From: Liolophura sinensis
Taxonomy: Eukaryota; Mollusca; Polyplacophora; Chitonida; Chitonidae
DNA length: 64,000 nt
Assembly: GCF_032854445.1 (NCBI RefSeq)
Contig: NC_088304.1
Location: forward strand, 2,852,001 to 2,916,000
Reading direction: 5' to 3'
Below are positions 11,101 through 22,975 of this stretch, one piece after another. The position numbers and the translations under genes were made by a program. Below the pieces are notes generated by a model. That model saw nothing but the letters and a program-made list of their open reading frames with translations, made no database searches and had not been told where the DNA came from. How positions within the stretch are numbered: the stretch's first letter is position 1; each line of letters opens with the position of its first letter.

Positions 11101-12474
11101 ATTTAACGTTCTGATTGTAGATGGGACAATGAGACTTACCATAAGGGTTGTTGTGGTATCCAGCGGCATTTCGGCACACGTCCTACGCCGATTTAAAGTT
11201 TTGATGTAGAAAGGACCTCGATGGGACAATGAGACTTACCACAGGGGTTGTTGTGGTATCCAGCGCCATTTCGGCACACGTCGTTTGCCGACTTAACGTT
11301 CTGATTGTAGAAGAGACAATGAGACTTACCATAAGGGTTGTTATGGTATCGGGCGGCATTTCGTCAAAGGCCGTTTGCCGATTTAACATTCTGATTGTAG
11401 ATGGGAAAATGAGACTTACCACAAGGGTTGTTGTGGTATCCAGCGGCATTTCGGCACACGTCGTTTGCCGATTTAACATTCTGATTGTAGATGGGGCAAT
11501 GAGACTTACCATAAGGGTTGTTGTCGTATCGGGCAGCATTTCGGCACACGTCGTTTGTCGATTTAACGTTCTGATTGTAGAAGGGACCCCGATGGGACAA
11601 TTAGACTTACCTTACGGGTTGCTGTGGTATTGGGCGGTATTTCGAAACACGTTATTTGCCGATTTAACATTCTGATTGTAGAAAGGACCTCGATGGGACA
11701 ATGAGACTTACCATACGGGTTGCTGTGGTATCGGGCGGCATTTCGGCACACGTCCTACGCCGATTTACCGTTCCGATTGTAGAAAGGACCTCGATGGGAC
11801 AAGGAGATTTACCATAGGGGTTGTTGTGGTATCCAGCGCCATTTCGGCACACGTCATTTGCCGACTTAACGTTCTGGTTGTAGAAGGGACAATGAGACTT
11901 ACCATAAGGGCTGTTATGTTATCGGGCGGTATTTCGGCACACGCAGTTTGCCGATTTAACGTTCTGATTGTAGAAGGGACCTCAATGGGACGAGAATTAC
12001 CATTGGTTTTGCTGTGGTATCCGGCGGCATTTTGACACACGTCGTTTCCCGATTTAACGTTCCGATTGTAGAAGGGACCTCGGTGGGACAATGAGACTTA
12101 CCATACGGGTTGCTGTGGTATCGGGCGGCATTTAGGAACACGTCGATGCCGATTTAATATTTTGATTGTAGAAGGGACCTTGATGGGACAATGAGACTTA
12201 CCATAAGGGTTGTTGTGGTATCCAGTGGCATTTCGGTACACGTCGTTTGCCGATTTAACGTTCTGATTGTAGATGGGACAATGAGACTTACCATAAGGGT
12301 TGTTATGGTATCGGGCGGCATTTCGACACACGTCGTTTGCCGATCTAACGCTCTGATTGTAGAAGGGACCTCGATGGGACAATGGGACTTACCATAAGGG
12401 CTGTTGTGATATCGGGCGGCATTTCGGTAAACGTCTTTGGCCGATGGGTACCATCCGTAAGTGATCTCCTTCAT
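7898..12474 (-). CDS. Three-exon gene for a 406-residue proline-rich protein of unknown function
   Basis: The coding exons are 12393-12474, 8920-9817 and 7898-8138. Both introns are GT-AG and phases match exactly (phase 1, then phase 2). The start is supported by an in-frame TAG six codons upstream of the ATG at 12474. Residues 29-326 are rich in proline, basic residues and serine. An acidic run lies at about 287-308, followed by EKYGWRAEIHGDPYGL. Exon 3 is a compact conserved-looking tail with NWQTFFLNTIPSR and HKEWMSEVIHAKRMQLQKK, ending FNFKKYAFAY. No signal peptide or membrane segment is visible. The aromatic/proline style recalls small ciliary or sperm microtubule inner proteins (the SPATA48/SPMIP type crossed my mind), but I cannot verify this and assign no name. 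Intron 1 is filled by an array derived from the end of exon 1. The model is strong; the function is unknown. Confidence 0.8.
8252..8524 (-). mobile_element. SINE family A, full length, in intron 2 of the unnamed gene
   Basis: Read on the minus strand it runs from the tRNA-like head (GAGCCTTCGTGGCTCAGTCG), through the B-box region (GAGTTCAAGTCCAGC), to the tail core and AAATAAATAAATC. It is flanked by a perfect 11-bp target-site duplication, GAAAACTGAAT, at 8241-8251 and 8525-8535. It lies wholly within intron 2 (8139-8919). ORFs on both strands here are SINE artefacts. Confidence 0.92.
8920..9817 (-). CDS. Unnamed gene, exon 2
   Basis: This exon encodes residues 29-326 of the unnamed protein. 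The acceptor is CTTTCTTTTCAG above 9817. The donor is CTCAA|GTGAGT at 8920/8919, so the TGA at 8916-8918 lies just inside the intron and is not the real stop. It is much richer in GC than its surroundings. It carries many PxP and SPxP motifs and an acidic segment before YGWRAEIHGDPYGL. Confidence 0.85.
10228..12392 (-). repeat. Exon-derived tandem array, ~22 units of ~90 and ~101 bp, in intron 1
   Basis: Each unit, read on the minus strand, contains a degenerate copy of the last ~50 bp of exon 1 (AACGACGTGTGCCGAAATGC then CAACCCTTATG), immediately followed by the donor GTAAGT and TCATTGTCCC. Some units carry an extra 11-bp block (containing CATCGAGG), which makes 101 instead of 90 bp and shifts the frame. 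The 90-bp units read as a 30-residue repeat with NVKSANDVCRNAAGYHNNPY. A higher-order pattern is visible: the stretches near 10425-10550 and 11189-11310, and those near 10896-10953 and 11751-11806, are almost identical. The array starts directly at the exon 1 donor, so exon 1 itself is the end unit. Confidence 0.88.
12393..12474 (-). CDS. Unnamed gene, exon 1 (first coding exon)
   Basis: This exon encodes residues 1-27, starting MKEITYGWYPSAKDVYRNAA, with the donor TATG|GTAAGT in phase 1. An in-frame TAG lies 18 bases upstream of the ATG. A possible acceptor (GTTTTCCAG, exon base 12525) suggests that 12475-12525 is 5' UTR and that a further non-coding exon lies upstream, but that exon is not identified. 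Confidence 0.75.
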
Positions 12475-12525
12475 TGCCGCTGCTTGCTAATTCTTGTTGT
12501 CAGATAAACTACCTCCAACAGGTTT

Positions 12526-14079
12526 CTGGAAAACACAAAGTAGAGGTGATAATTAAACCAAATGTCTCATAATTGTGACAACACTATACCTAAATGATGC
12601 AAATTTGCAGCTTTTAGGAATCACCGGTGTTTCCTTTGCATACCTTTTCCTAATAATGTGTTTAGACCAGGAATAACTTCCACACAAAAATTCATTTTTT
12701 TTCTTTTGCTTGGCAAACTCTGTTTTGAAACTGACACTGTCTAGTTGAATAGGTCAAAAGGTGTGAAGAAAAAGGTTCCACAACATACGTTTCATCATGC
12801 ATGAAGCTTTGCATCAAAAGGCTCTCTCTGAACCACTTAATTATCTAGTATTCATTAATATGGTCTGATTCGCTGCGAATTACAACCGGAAATTCAATTT
12901 ATGATAGAGTAGATCGATTGGTAGGGCACATCCCGGAGTGACACGGGTGGGCTTAGCATTCTCAAGGCCAAGTCCCCTTGCATTGTTTTAATATTTTTTT
13001 ATACTGGTATGTTAAATACATGACAGCACAATATTATAAGTAATACGAGATCAGTGACGTCTAATAAATTGCAATCAGCATCACTGCATATTTATTCTTA
13101 ATGCCGTGGTACTTTGGGGCGTGTAATTCGTTAGTATTTAAACATAAAGAACGAACTGTTAGAATAAATTCCTAAATGAAGTGAAATGACCAGAGGTCGT
13201 ACGTCTCCAGTTGCGTGCTACCATTTGTCAGCTCTCATACTGTCGTCGCTGCTCTATGAAGTCTTTAAGCTAACAGTAAATCTCTCCGTCAACGAAATGT
13301 CTTAGCTTTCGGTTAAACACGTTGACAAAAAACCTGTTCCTTTGAGTGGCCTGAAGCAAGAATTGACTAACACCTACCTCTGACCTGTGACCTGCATTTC
13401 ACGTGGGGAATCCTACCCGTATTTGGCAACAGTCTACAGATTTAGCTAGTCTATTGTCTATTTAGGATCCACCGTTGGCTGCTGCCAGGGCCTGGTTATG
13501 CATCACTAGATATAACAGGTCCGCTGCATCATTAATAATGCACGCAGCACGTGCTTCAAACACGCCATTGGCTACTACCTACAACGCCATTACTTTTACA
13601 GGTAATCAATATTACAGCTTCCACACGCACACTGACTGGGAGGGCCGAACAAACATCAAAGGTTTCGGATACAAATGATTGAGTGGTGATTTGCTAACTG
13701 ATTCATTAACTCATATGGTTAATCCACTTTTACATTTTTTTATGAATTACACTTTTTGCACAGTAATGTATGCTTGTAAATCCTTTGTTTACGGGTCTTG
13801 CAGCATTCCTTAAATTGGGGTCACGACCTCTGACATAAAATGACATATCTTTATTTCACTCGTATTGGTTGACGACTGGTACACGAATGTCGGTTCTGAC
13901 ATCTAGATTTAAGGTCATCAATACTTGTCCTCATTTACCATTTCCACGACTTTGCCATCTCTAATTAATTTATGTAGCTCCTTAGTAGCGGTCGCCAAGA
14001 AAACACCGCAGGGGAAGTAATAGTAGTAACTATTCACTGACGTCCTTTATACGATGTCATGTACATGCCGATACATATG
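12526..14079. other. Non-coding stretch with one dispersed repeat
   Basis: This is the upstream flank of the unnamed gene. It holds a copy of dispersed element D at about 13050-13125 (GTGACGTCTAATAAATTGCA). The ORF at 13475-13678 has no support. No promoter motif could be fixed with confidence. Confidence 0.4.
13050..13125 (+). repeat. Dispersed repeat D, copy 1
   Basis: It shares GTGACGTCTAATAAATTGCA, then a CATCACTGCAT-type segment and an AATGCCGTGGT-type segment, with 14765-14855 and 26150-26235. Reverse copies lie at about 15420-15510 and 18130-18210. It has no coding capacity. Confidence 0.6.
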
Positions 14080-14522
14080 TGCACATAACCGCACGGACAA
14101 ACACACAGACAAACGAACAGACAAACGCACGGACAAACGCACAAACAAACGCACTGACAAACGAACGCACACACAAATGCACGAACAAACACACACAACA
14201 AAACCGCACGGACGAAGGCACAGACAAACGAACGCACAGACAAACGCACGAACAAACGCACAGACAAACGCACAGGCAAATGCACAGACAAACGCACAGA
14301 CAAACGCATACACAAAACGCACGGACAAACACACAGACTAACGAACGCACATACGCAGGGACAAACGCACTGGCAAATGGACAGACAAACGCATGCACAA
14401 ACCCACAGACAACGCACAGACAAACGCACGGACAAACGCACAGACAAACGCATGGACAAACGCACGGACAAACGCACAGACAGACGCACAGACAAAACGC
14501 ACGGACAAAACGCGCGGACAAA
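14080..14522. repeat. Minisatellite, 12-bp unit (with 8-bp variants)
   Basis: The unit is ACAAACGCACAG, with variants CACGG and AACGA. The strong base asymmetry keeps several frames open on both strands, giving Thr/Gln/Asn-rich or Cys/Val/Arg-rich ORFs that are not genes. Confidence 0.9.
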
Positions 14523-14764
14523 AGTGACAATAATATGCTGAAATATAGTCTATTTTTGCAAACTTGAACTAATCTCCAATCGCTATTATCTATTCATAAA
14601 CACGAACTACATACAAGCTGAGTACTGGTGGCATGCACCCAGCCAAGCGGCGTGTTTGAAGGAAGCATCTATAATTTGTGCTTTTTCGCGTTAACAACAT
14701 GAATATATCTTTGACGTTTGAAATCAAACATGGCACATGGATCTACTGACCGAAAGATGAACAT

Positions 14765-14855
14765 TCTGGACCAATGACGTCTAATAAATTGCAGTTAACG
14801 TCACTTCATTTGTATATCTGATTCTGCTTAAGCCATGGTGCTGTGAGGGGCTTGT
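14765..14855 (+). repeat. Dispersed repeat D, copy 2
   Basis: It reads ATGACGTCTAATAAATTGCA, then TTAACGTCACTTCAT and later TAAGCCATGGTGCTGTG, which parallels the copies at 13050 and 26150. Confidence 0.6.
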
Positions 14856-15319
14856 ATGGCTGAAAGATATCCTTTCATTTGCTTTCACGACAAGGCGTTG
14901 TGAAAGTCAAAACAAGATGAATAAATATAAGATGGTCGACAAAAGCCATCTTTCATCACGAAGTTCAGGGGAAAACAAACCCAACCATCCTCTCACCAAT
15001 CATGATATAAAAGTCTACAGCAATGACGACAGAGTGATAGCAAATGACTACAGACAACCGGTGAAATGCGGGCCCATTGTCAATTTGGTTAGGGTTTTAT
15101 TATAAAACTATTCATATATCCTTAAAAGCAGAAACGTATACAGCCCCTAGAGGCATTAAGCAGAGTCAGGTTAACCTGGAAAGCGATGACAATGATTACG
15201 CTATTATCTGTATTTTGATTGGGTAGCTGTTGAATCCGAACCTTTGTCAATTTACCTCGACCAACGTGTTATTCTAACCGTTCATATAAACGCTTAAAAA
15301 CTATCCGCAGCAAATATTC

Positions 15320-15510
15320 CCTACCACCATGGCTCAAGCACAATTAAGTAAACGCAGTCATGTTAATCTTTAACACCATGGTTTACCCAGAATTAGGTAA
15401 AAAATGCCTTGATGTCAATTGTTAATCCTTTACATCGTGGCTTAAGTAGAACTAAATAAGAAATGGAATGATGACTACTGCAATTTATTAGATACCACTG
15501 GTCTAAAATT
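15320..15510 (-). repeat. Dispersed repeat D, reverse-oriented and partly duplicated
   Basis: TGCAATTTATTAGATACCAC near 15480-15500 is the inverse of the family end. The segment with CACCATGG(C/T)T(T/C)A motifs occurs three times between 15328 and 15440, so this copy looks internally duplicated. Confidence 0.45.
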
Positions 15511-18129
15511 ACTCATAACGCTGTGTTGTCATCAAGGCAGTGTTCAAGTATGAAAGGGATTCTTTGGTCTGCGTTCAAAATATTGATAAAATATAACATT
15601 GCAGATGGATCAGAGTGATTTGTGAAAATGCACCTGGCTATAGGTTCGCACACTTTACGGTATTACTGACCTGGTCATAAATCTTGTAAATCTACATACA
15701 GTAATGTTGTATTTCCGCGAACGTGATTGCTTCATACATTCGATACACTGTTATACCCCGGCCATATACATTTATCAAGACACCTCAGCTACAAATTCTC
15801 GCCCGGTGCCTTAAAAATGAGACATGCTCGATTGTCTGTAAGCATTAACGCAGGCGTTAGACAACTGCGAGGAGGCAACGAGAAAAAACAAAGCCAGTGT
15901 AATTACATAATTCCTATAATCGGATTATCTACAGTCCAGTCATTATCACAAACGTAATCGCACGTGCCTGGAGAAACATGTTTGCTTTACCTATACATGC
16001 ATGGAGCATAAAGCATTTACATAATCAACTCACGAGCTCACTGAGTTACATCCCACATCGTATGTACGACTGTACAAGTGAATAACAAAGACACCTCGCT
16101 CACCCTTTGACAGAAACACCTCCCTGTTCACCTATACCGTGATTGATCACCAATTACTGTGTGCGTTTACGGTTTGCTTCTGAATCCCCCGACAGTATAA
16201 AGCCAGGTATATTTAGAGTCTACATTACCAGGTAACCATTAACCTTCTAACCTGTAAACCTCTAAAACTCCCGTATGTTGTTATATTCGCAGAAACGTAT
16301 TACGTATACGCACATTATATTTATGTAAAGGGCAGAAACTGTGCCCGGTGTGTTTCTATACGAGATATGCAAGGTCGGGTAATTAGGGTTACTACCCTAG
16401 AGGCAGCTACACGGGTTCTACTAGCATCACATCGATCCCCAAATCAATAACCATGAACCAACAAACGTATATAAAGACCTGTGTGGGAGGCTTCGAGGGT
16501 AAACAGAGCAAAGTAAGCAAGCTTATAGAAAACACCAGGCCAGATATGAATGGACTGGTGAACGGAAAGGCAACTTTCGGAATTGGGTCGTGAATTTAAT
16601 ATCTTTTCCGAACGTTCTACATATATGTCCGAACTGAGGGTAAGATTTATGGGAGGTACTTTGTGGAATATCACTGCGTTAATTAGCCTCCGTCAGTAAC
16701 AAACGAAGTAGAACTCCAAAGCTATACTACTAGGTTAAGTGCAGTAGCCAACTAGCACACGATCGCCACCTAACTGGTATTAGTTTCCATGCAATTTGAT
16801 TCTGCCTGAATGCTGTCAATAAAACCTACAAAGCGGCCAGGAAGACCCGTCAGCATTGTTGTAGGGGACCATCAGGGTTGTTGTAGGGGACCATCAGCAT
16901 GGTTGTATGGGACTGGTACGGTATCCAGTCAGCACCGCTTCAACCTTGCACTGTCTGTTGCCACATCTATAATTGTTGACATGGTTTAATGCCGACGTGA
17001 GCCAAGCCATATGTAAGCATTTTTACGTGCTTTTACAAATTTGCATTTCACTGGCAATATCCCGCCTTTTATCAAAGCAGAGCGAAGATATGTACACTTT
17101 TCATCTTTCCTGCTGGTATCATACATCATCATACATTTGTAGGTGTCTTTATGAGACAATTAGCTATAGTACACTAGCACTTAGCCATGACAGCAAAAAG
17201 CGGTTTTCTCAAGTATGGACGTTTTTAAAGCCTGTGAAGTCTCTTATTGCTGATAATGATAGCTTGGACACGACGGAGAATAAATAGTACTCAATCTGAC
17301 AAATAAACTAATTCATAGGTGTTGTGCTTTGTTTATCTAATGATTTTCTAATATTTTCTCATTTTGGTAGACTGATTTCATAACAACTGGTTAGGCAACT
17401 TTTTAAATAGATCGTTTGATCTGACGGGGACAGTCTGTTTGCGTACTGAAGATCAATTTTATAACCAAAATAGGCCTGTGAAGGAATTATTTATCATTGT
17501 GTTTTTTCTACAATAATTTATCAGTCCAAGTTTTAAATACTTTAATGACGATGAAACGATCTGACCGATTTCACCTTTGAAGTCTTAGGAACCGGCGATA
17601 TATCGGAATAGAGTTTGACAAGTAAATGTTGCTCAGCTCAGTTTATTTTAAGAAAAGATTTCACCAGGATATGACTCTCATAACATGTACTTCAACCACC
17701 TGGAAAAAATATCAAGACATACTTTTATTTATATTCTAAAGACAAGCGCTTTGATATCATTAAAAATAAATGGCGATTAAAAAAACAACAGGATTGTTAA
17801 TTAACAACTATTTGATTGACGGACCGTGACTGTCAAATACATATTTTTAAGCTCTCCAGTCAAATCAAGGTGAGAAAAAGGGAATAATCGAATCCTACAT
17901 GTTAATAATGTTTGATTTACAGATTGACTGATATAGACCGACTGGTTGATTGATTGTTATTTAAAGGCTTACTGAAGAATTTTTACACCATGGCGTTTAG
18001 CGTGATGAGTGGAGGAAACAGGACTCCCCGGAGAAAACACCCGAACTTTGGCAAGTCCTTATGGCCTTGTTTACTATGCTAAACACTACTGTTCCTGTAT
18101 ATGTTTAAATAGCATCAAGTTTACATCAA
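15511..18129. other. Non-coding stretch, no gene seen
   Basis: Open frames at 15727-15957, 16444-16674 and 16973-17287 show no motif or splice logic. A short ~24-bp direct repeat with TTGTAGGGGACCATCAG lies at about 16857-16912. Confidence 0.4.
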
Positions 18130-18210
18130 GCCCCCTTCGCACCATGGATTAAGCAGCATTATGTGAAAACATTGCCGTGATGTTAATAACAATTTATTAG
18201 ACGTCACGCG
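18130..18210 (-). repeat. Dispersed repeat D, reverse copy
   Basis: CACCATGGATTAAGCAG, followed later by CAATTTATTAGACGTCAC, is the inverse of the copies at 13050, 14765 and 26150. Confidence 0.5.
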
Positions 18211-18386
18211 TTTAATAAATGTATGCAGCTTTGCATCGTCTTCGACAAATAGTTAATATTTTACACTTTTAATTACCATGTTGTAAATGTTTTTGAAGAA
18301 AAGTTTGCATTACAACTTTTACAATTTAACAGCAAAGTGACAAACAAATATGTTACTTCTGCGACCTATAATAATCCAAAAGTGTA

Positions 18387-18610
18387 TTTGTTTATTTATT
18401 TGATTGGTATTTTATGCCGTACTTAAGAATATTTCATTTTTACAACGGTGGCCAACTTTATGTCGGTAGCAGACCGGGCAGAGCCCGCGGGAAATCCACG
18501 ACCGTCCGCAGGTTCCTGGCAAAGACCTTCTCACGCCCGACCGCGGAGGAAGTCGGCATGGGCAGGGCCTCACTGGTGAGAAACACCTGAGTCACACTCT
18601 TTGCTGCTGG
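18387..18610 (-). mobile_element. SINE family A, diverged copy
   Basis: The minus-strand tail (TTTATTTATTTGATTGG read on plus) is followed by diverged core and body (CAGACCGGGCAGAGCCCG). The tRNA-like head is degraded and no target-site duplication is visible. Confidence 0.75.
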
Positions 18611-20094
18611 CTATAAAAACTGAATAGGAAGGTCATGTCCTTTTTAATAATATACACGTGAATTTCTGCCTATTCATGAAAATAAGTAAATAAAAATAAT
18701 GATGAACTTATTATTAGCATGCACATATTTGTGTATGTTGCCGCAGAGGATTAGAGAAGCAATAAAGGTTTATAATACAATTCACAAACGTGCAGCCAGT
18801 TCCAACACAAACTCTCCTTCATACAAACCCTACACTTCTCGCTTCAGTTAGTGCCTTTGTGCCGTATAGGGTCGTAAAATGACAATTTCGTCCAACAAAG
18901 ACTTTTCATTGGTTACGCTTCCTGATGCGTATGATCCGAGAGATCTTCGACAACTGTGGACTTTTTTCTGTTCTGTCCACCAGACAACATAAGCATGCTC
19001 TCTGGCACAATTAGATCTTGTTATTTGCTCTCCATTACAGCTTTTCAAAGAGGACCATGACCCATGCAGATAAACTTAAAAGCTTCGTTTCTACTTTCAG
19101 ATCTGTGTATGTGTACAGTCGCTCGAAAAAAATCGAAGAGTATCTTCGTTACTAAGCAAATAGTGCCGACTATTATAACGTGTACCATCCTGACTATGAC
19201 TATAGTACTGTTCGTGCGGTTTCTTGGGGATAGTAGTTTGACACTTAAACCGTTGTATATTTGTATGGTGCTACTCCATATGTATTTTAACACAAGCCTA
19301 ACATCCAAGCGCATAATTATTTAACGACCAAGAAACTTGGAAGATCATGAGCGCAGGTTGCTAAGTATACGTACTAAAACATGACAACAAACATCAAATC
19401 ACTCTTAATCTTCGCACCTGCAGTTACCATGGAAAGGCAAGTTTACAAACCGAGTGCAAATGGTTAAGTTCTTTCTTTACAAACTTATACGTCCGAGGAA
19501 TACTCAATTAGTTGAATGAGAATTTAAAAATTTAAACAGAAGTGTACTAATTACGCACTAAATAGGCGTACATAGGTTTTGTATGGTGTAATCCGTGCCT
19601 AAGCTAATACACATAAATCCAAAGTCGTTCGTATTACGTATGTCTATACACGTCCCGATTGTGAAGCCGTAACTAAGATGACTGGGATATCAGCCGTGGG
19701 TATATAATCCCATTAGACATTAGTACAAGAATGACATATACAGCTGTGCGTAAGCCCAATGATAAGAAAGTTAGTAAGCGTGTAATATCAGCTCTTCATG
19801 CATGTACATGTTAGATTTTGATTAACAAACACACTGGCACGCCAGGTTATATAAATTCACATGGTCTTATCAGCGGTTAATATAATTTATTATATGTACG
19901 TACATATTTGATATGACGTTTTGGGGGAAAGCGCGAACATATATTCAGGGTATCCCTAGACTCTATACATCGATGTCTCGAGTCAAATGTACGGTTGGTG
20001 AAACGTGTGGTAAACAACATTAGAATACACTTAAACAAGATGATGACAATGGTGGAACATTTCGGAAGTGGCTCTGGTAAAGATCAAATGCCCC
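18611..20094. other. Non-coding stretch, no gene seen
   Basis: Overlapping ORFs on opposite strands at 19045-19324 are mutual shadows without motifs. No repeat family is evident. Confidence 0.35.
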
Positions 20095-20285
20095 AATATA
20101 CATACATCTATACGTGATACACGTTTATGTCATTGGCGTCGGCACTTTGGCAGCATGGATTCACACTGCCACAAGACACAGTGTATTTACACACACCTAA
20201 TCACTCCTCCTCATCTTATGACTGAAAAATGCTTAAATACGATGTTAAACCCTAAGCATATATACATACATATACAAGCTTATAT
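20095..20285 (+). mobile_element. SINE family B, 5'-truncated copy
   Basis: It has the GGCAGCATGG / CACTCCTCCTCATCTTATGA / ACGATGTTAAACCCTAAGCA succession, which is the reverse complement of the left half of the 2414-2758 element. It ends in a (CATA)n tail. Confidence 0.6.
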
Positions 20286-20729
20286 ATAATGTTCAGAACA
20301 AAGCTGGAAGTTAAATCTGCTTCAAATTAAATTAATAACTTAAATTAGATTTTGTATCAGCGGAAGCTTTATTGCCATCATAAATCGATCCATGCGGAGC
20401 ACTCCGAACTTGATACGACCTGTATGTGACGTCATAAGCCTACTATTCGATGTTTAAGTCATATATGTGGTATGTTCGTGCAATGTCACATACTCCTTGC
20501 CTACACTTGCAAAGGGCTTTTTTATGTCAACGTATAAGCGTCTTTCCACATTACAAATCTCAAATCAAACAGCAAATATTATTAAGTTTTACTTCAGCGA
20601 AGATGTTGACCTCAGGAATTTCATGTTGATATATTTATTTGGTTTGTGTTTGATGTTGTACTGAAAACGTTTTTATACTATGTTAAAGGTTGTCGGGTTG
20701 TTGGCAAAACCCTGTGGAGAAAACCCTGA

Positions 20730-21996
20730 GTGAACCAGAACCACCTCGCTTCTCCACAAACCACCACCCTTCTCCATAAACCACCACCCTTCTCCATAAA
20801 CCACCACCCTTATCCATAAACCACCAACTTTCTCCATAAACCACCACCCAACTTTATAAACCACCGCAATTCTCCTCAAACCACCACCCTTCTCCATAAA
20901 CCACTACCCTTCTCCACAAATCACTAGCTTTCTCAAAAGCTGTCACTTTTCTGTACAAACCACCACCCTTCTCAATAAATGACCATGCTTCTCCATAAAC
21001 CACCACCCTTTTTCACAAACCATCACCTTTCTCTACAAACCACCACCCTTCTCCACAAACCACCACTCTTCTCCACAAACCACCACCCTTCCTCATAAAT
21101 CACCACACTTCTCCATAAACCACCACCCTTCTCCATAAACCACCACCCTTTTCCATAAACCATCACCTTTCTCTACAAACCACCACGCTCCTCCACAAAC
21201 CACCACCCTTTCCCACAAACCATCAGCTTTCTCTAAAAACCACCACCCTTCTCCACAAACCACCACCCTTCCGCATAAATCACCACCCTTCTCCATAAAC
21301 CACCACCTTTCTCAATAAATCACCACCCTTCTCCATAAACCACCACCTTTCTCCATAAACCACCACCTTTCTCCACAAGCCACCACCCTTTTCTGCAAAT
21401 CACTGCCCTTCTCCATAAACCATCAACTGTCTGTAGAAACCACCAGCCTTCTGCATAATGCACCACTCTTCTCCATAAACCACCACCCTTCTACACAAAC
21501 CACCACCCTTTTCTACAAACCATCACCTTTCTCTACAAACCACCACCCTTCTCCACAAACCACCACCTTTCTCCACAAGCCACCACCCTTTTCCTCAAAT
21601 CACTGCCCTTCTCCATAAACCATCAACTGTCTCTACAAACCACCACCCTTCTCTACAAACCATCACCTTTCTCTACAAACCAAAACCCTTCTCCACAAAC
21701 CACCACCTTTCTCCACAAGCCACCACCCTTTTCCGCAAATCACTGCCCTTCTCCATAAACCATCAACTGTCTCTACAAACCACCACCCTTCTCTAGAAAC
21801 CACCGCACCATCTACACAAACCACCACCCTTATCCATAAACCACCACCCTTCTCCACAAACCAAGACCTTCTCCACAAACCAAGACCTTCTCCACAAACC
21901 ACAACTTCTCTCTATAGACGACCACCTTTCTCCATAAACCATTACCCTTCTCTACAAACCACCACACTTGTCCATAAATTCCGACCCTTCTCCACA
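20730..21996. repeat. Minisatellite, 20-bp unit, ~60 copies
   Basis: The unit is CCACCACCCTTCTCCATAAA, with many substitutions (CACAAA, TCTACAAA, CATCACCTTT). Some stretches repeat at a higher order: the segment near 21560-21640 recurs near 21700-21790. Minus-strand Gly/Trp/Glu-rich ORFs arise only from the repeat. Confidence 0.9.
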
Positions 21997-22867
21997 ACTA
22001 CTTTGTTGACCTGATTTATTTATTTACTGACTAAAACACCAAACAAACAGAATCATATGAAACCTATTAATGTGTTTAATTACGCTGATGTCCACAATTT
22101 TCACGACCAGTATATAGTTTTAGGGGAGACTTGTCAATGTACATGGATCCTACGAAACTAGCCAAGGTCCAGTATTTATTGGCACAGTTAGTTAGTTGGA
22201 CGTTTTGTTGCTCGTCCTGCCATAAGCCGAAATACGACCATTTCAGAGATACGCGGGCGTCTGGGACTATATTTTCATCTGTTTAATGTTAACTCATTTC
22301 ACAATACCAAGGATGAGACTTTGACATGTTTCACATCTATTGATCTAGAGATAGCTTGAAATGGCTATAAGATTGACCCAGCTAAAATAAAGCCACTGAA
22401 CCTAAACCAGATGAAATTACAGAGATGCTGACCAAAGCCCAAATAGTGACTATAATAAATATTTCCAATAACGGAAGTAACCCCCCCCCCCCCCCCCCGC
22501 CCACAATATATTAACTATAGTTGCCTTAGCCAAGTAGAAGCAAAATCAGTGGGTTTTTTTTTGTTTTTGTCAATCTTCAAAAAATAAGCAAGTGTCAACA
22601 TTCTGAAACCTGTACAGGAAGTCCTGCATGCAGTACATGACGTGGTACAATCAGAGTTATTACTTTAACATGGTGCTTTTACGAACAGTTGCAATCAAAG
22701 CGCGAGTTATCTATATTTTTATTCGACCTGACAAAATCGAAAATGCGTCAAAGCGGAATTATATATAGGCCTTTACTCCACAGTTAATGTGCGTTAAAAC
22801 GGGTTATACGGCTTATACTAGTGTATATACATGTACATGCACGACTATTAACATTAGTATTGCATCC
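21997..22867. other. Non-coding stretch with a poly-C run
   Basis: No gene is seen. An 18-base C run lies at 22481-22498 and an AT-rich promoter-like TATATATA stretch at about 22760; neither is assigned a role. Confidence 0.4.
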
Positions 22868-22975
22868 TATTGCCTGTGTTTAAGTATTACATACCTGTGT
22901 TTAAGTATTACATACCTGTGTTTAAGTATTACATACCTGTGTTTAAGTATTACATACCTGTGTTTAATGCTCTAT
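22868..22975. repeat. 21-bp tandem repeat, five copies
   Basis: The unit CCTGTGTTTAAGTATTACAT plus A is repeated almost perfectly, so it was formed recently. The open frames across it are artefacts. Confidence 0.9.

Noticed and set aside
14034-14567. Cys/Val-rich or Thr/Gln-rich proteins
   Set aside because: Produced by the 12-bp minisatellite in several frames at once.
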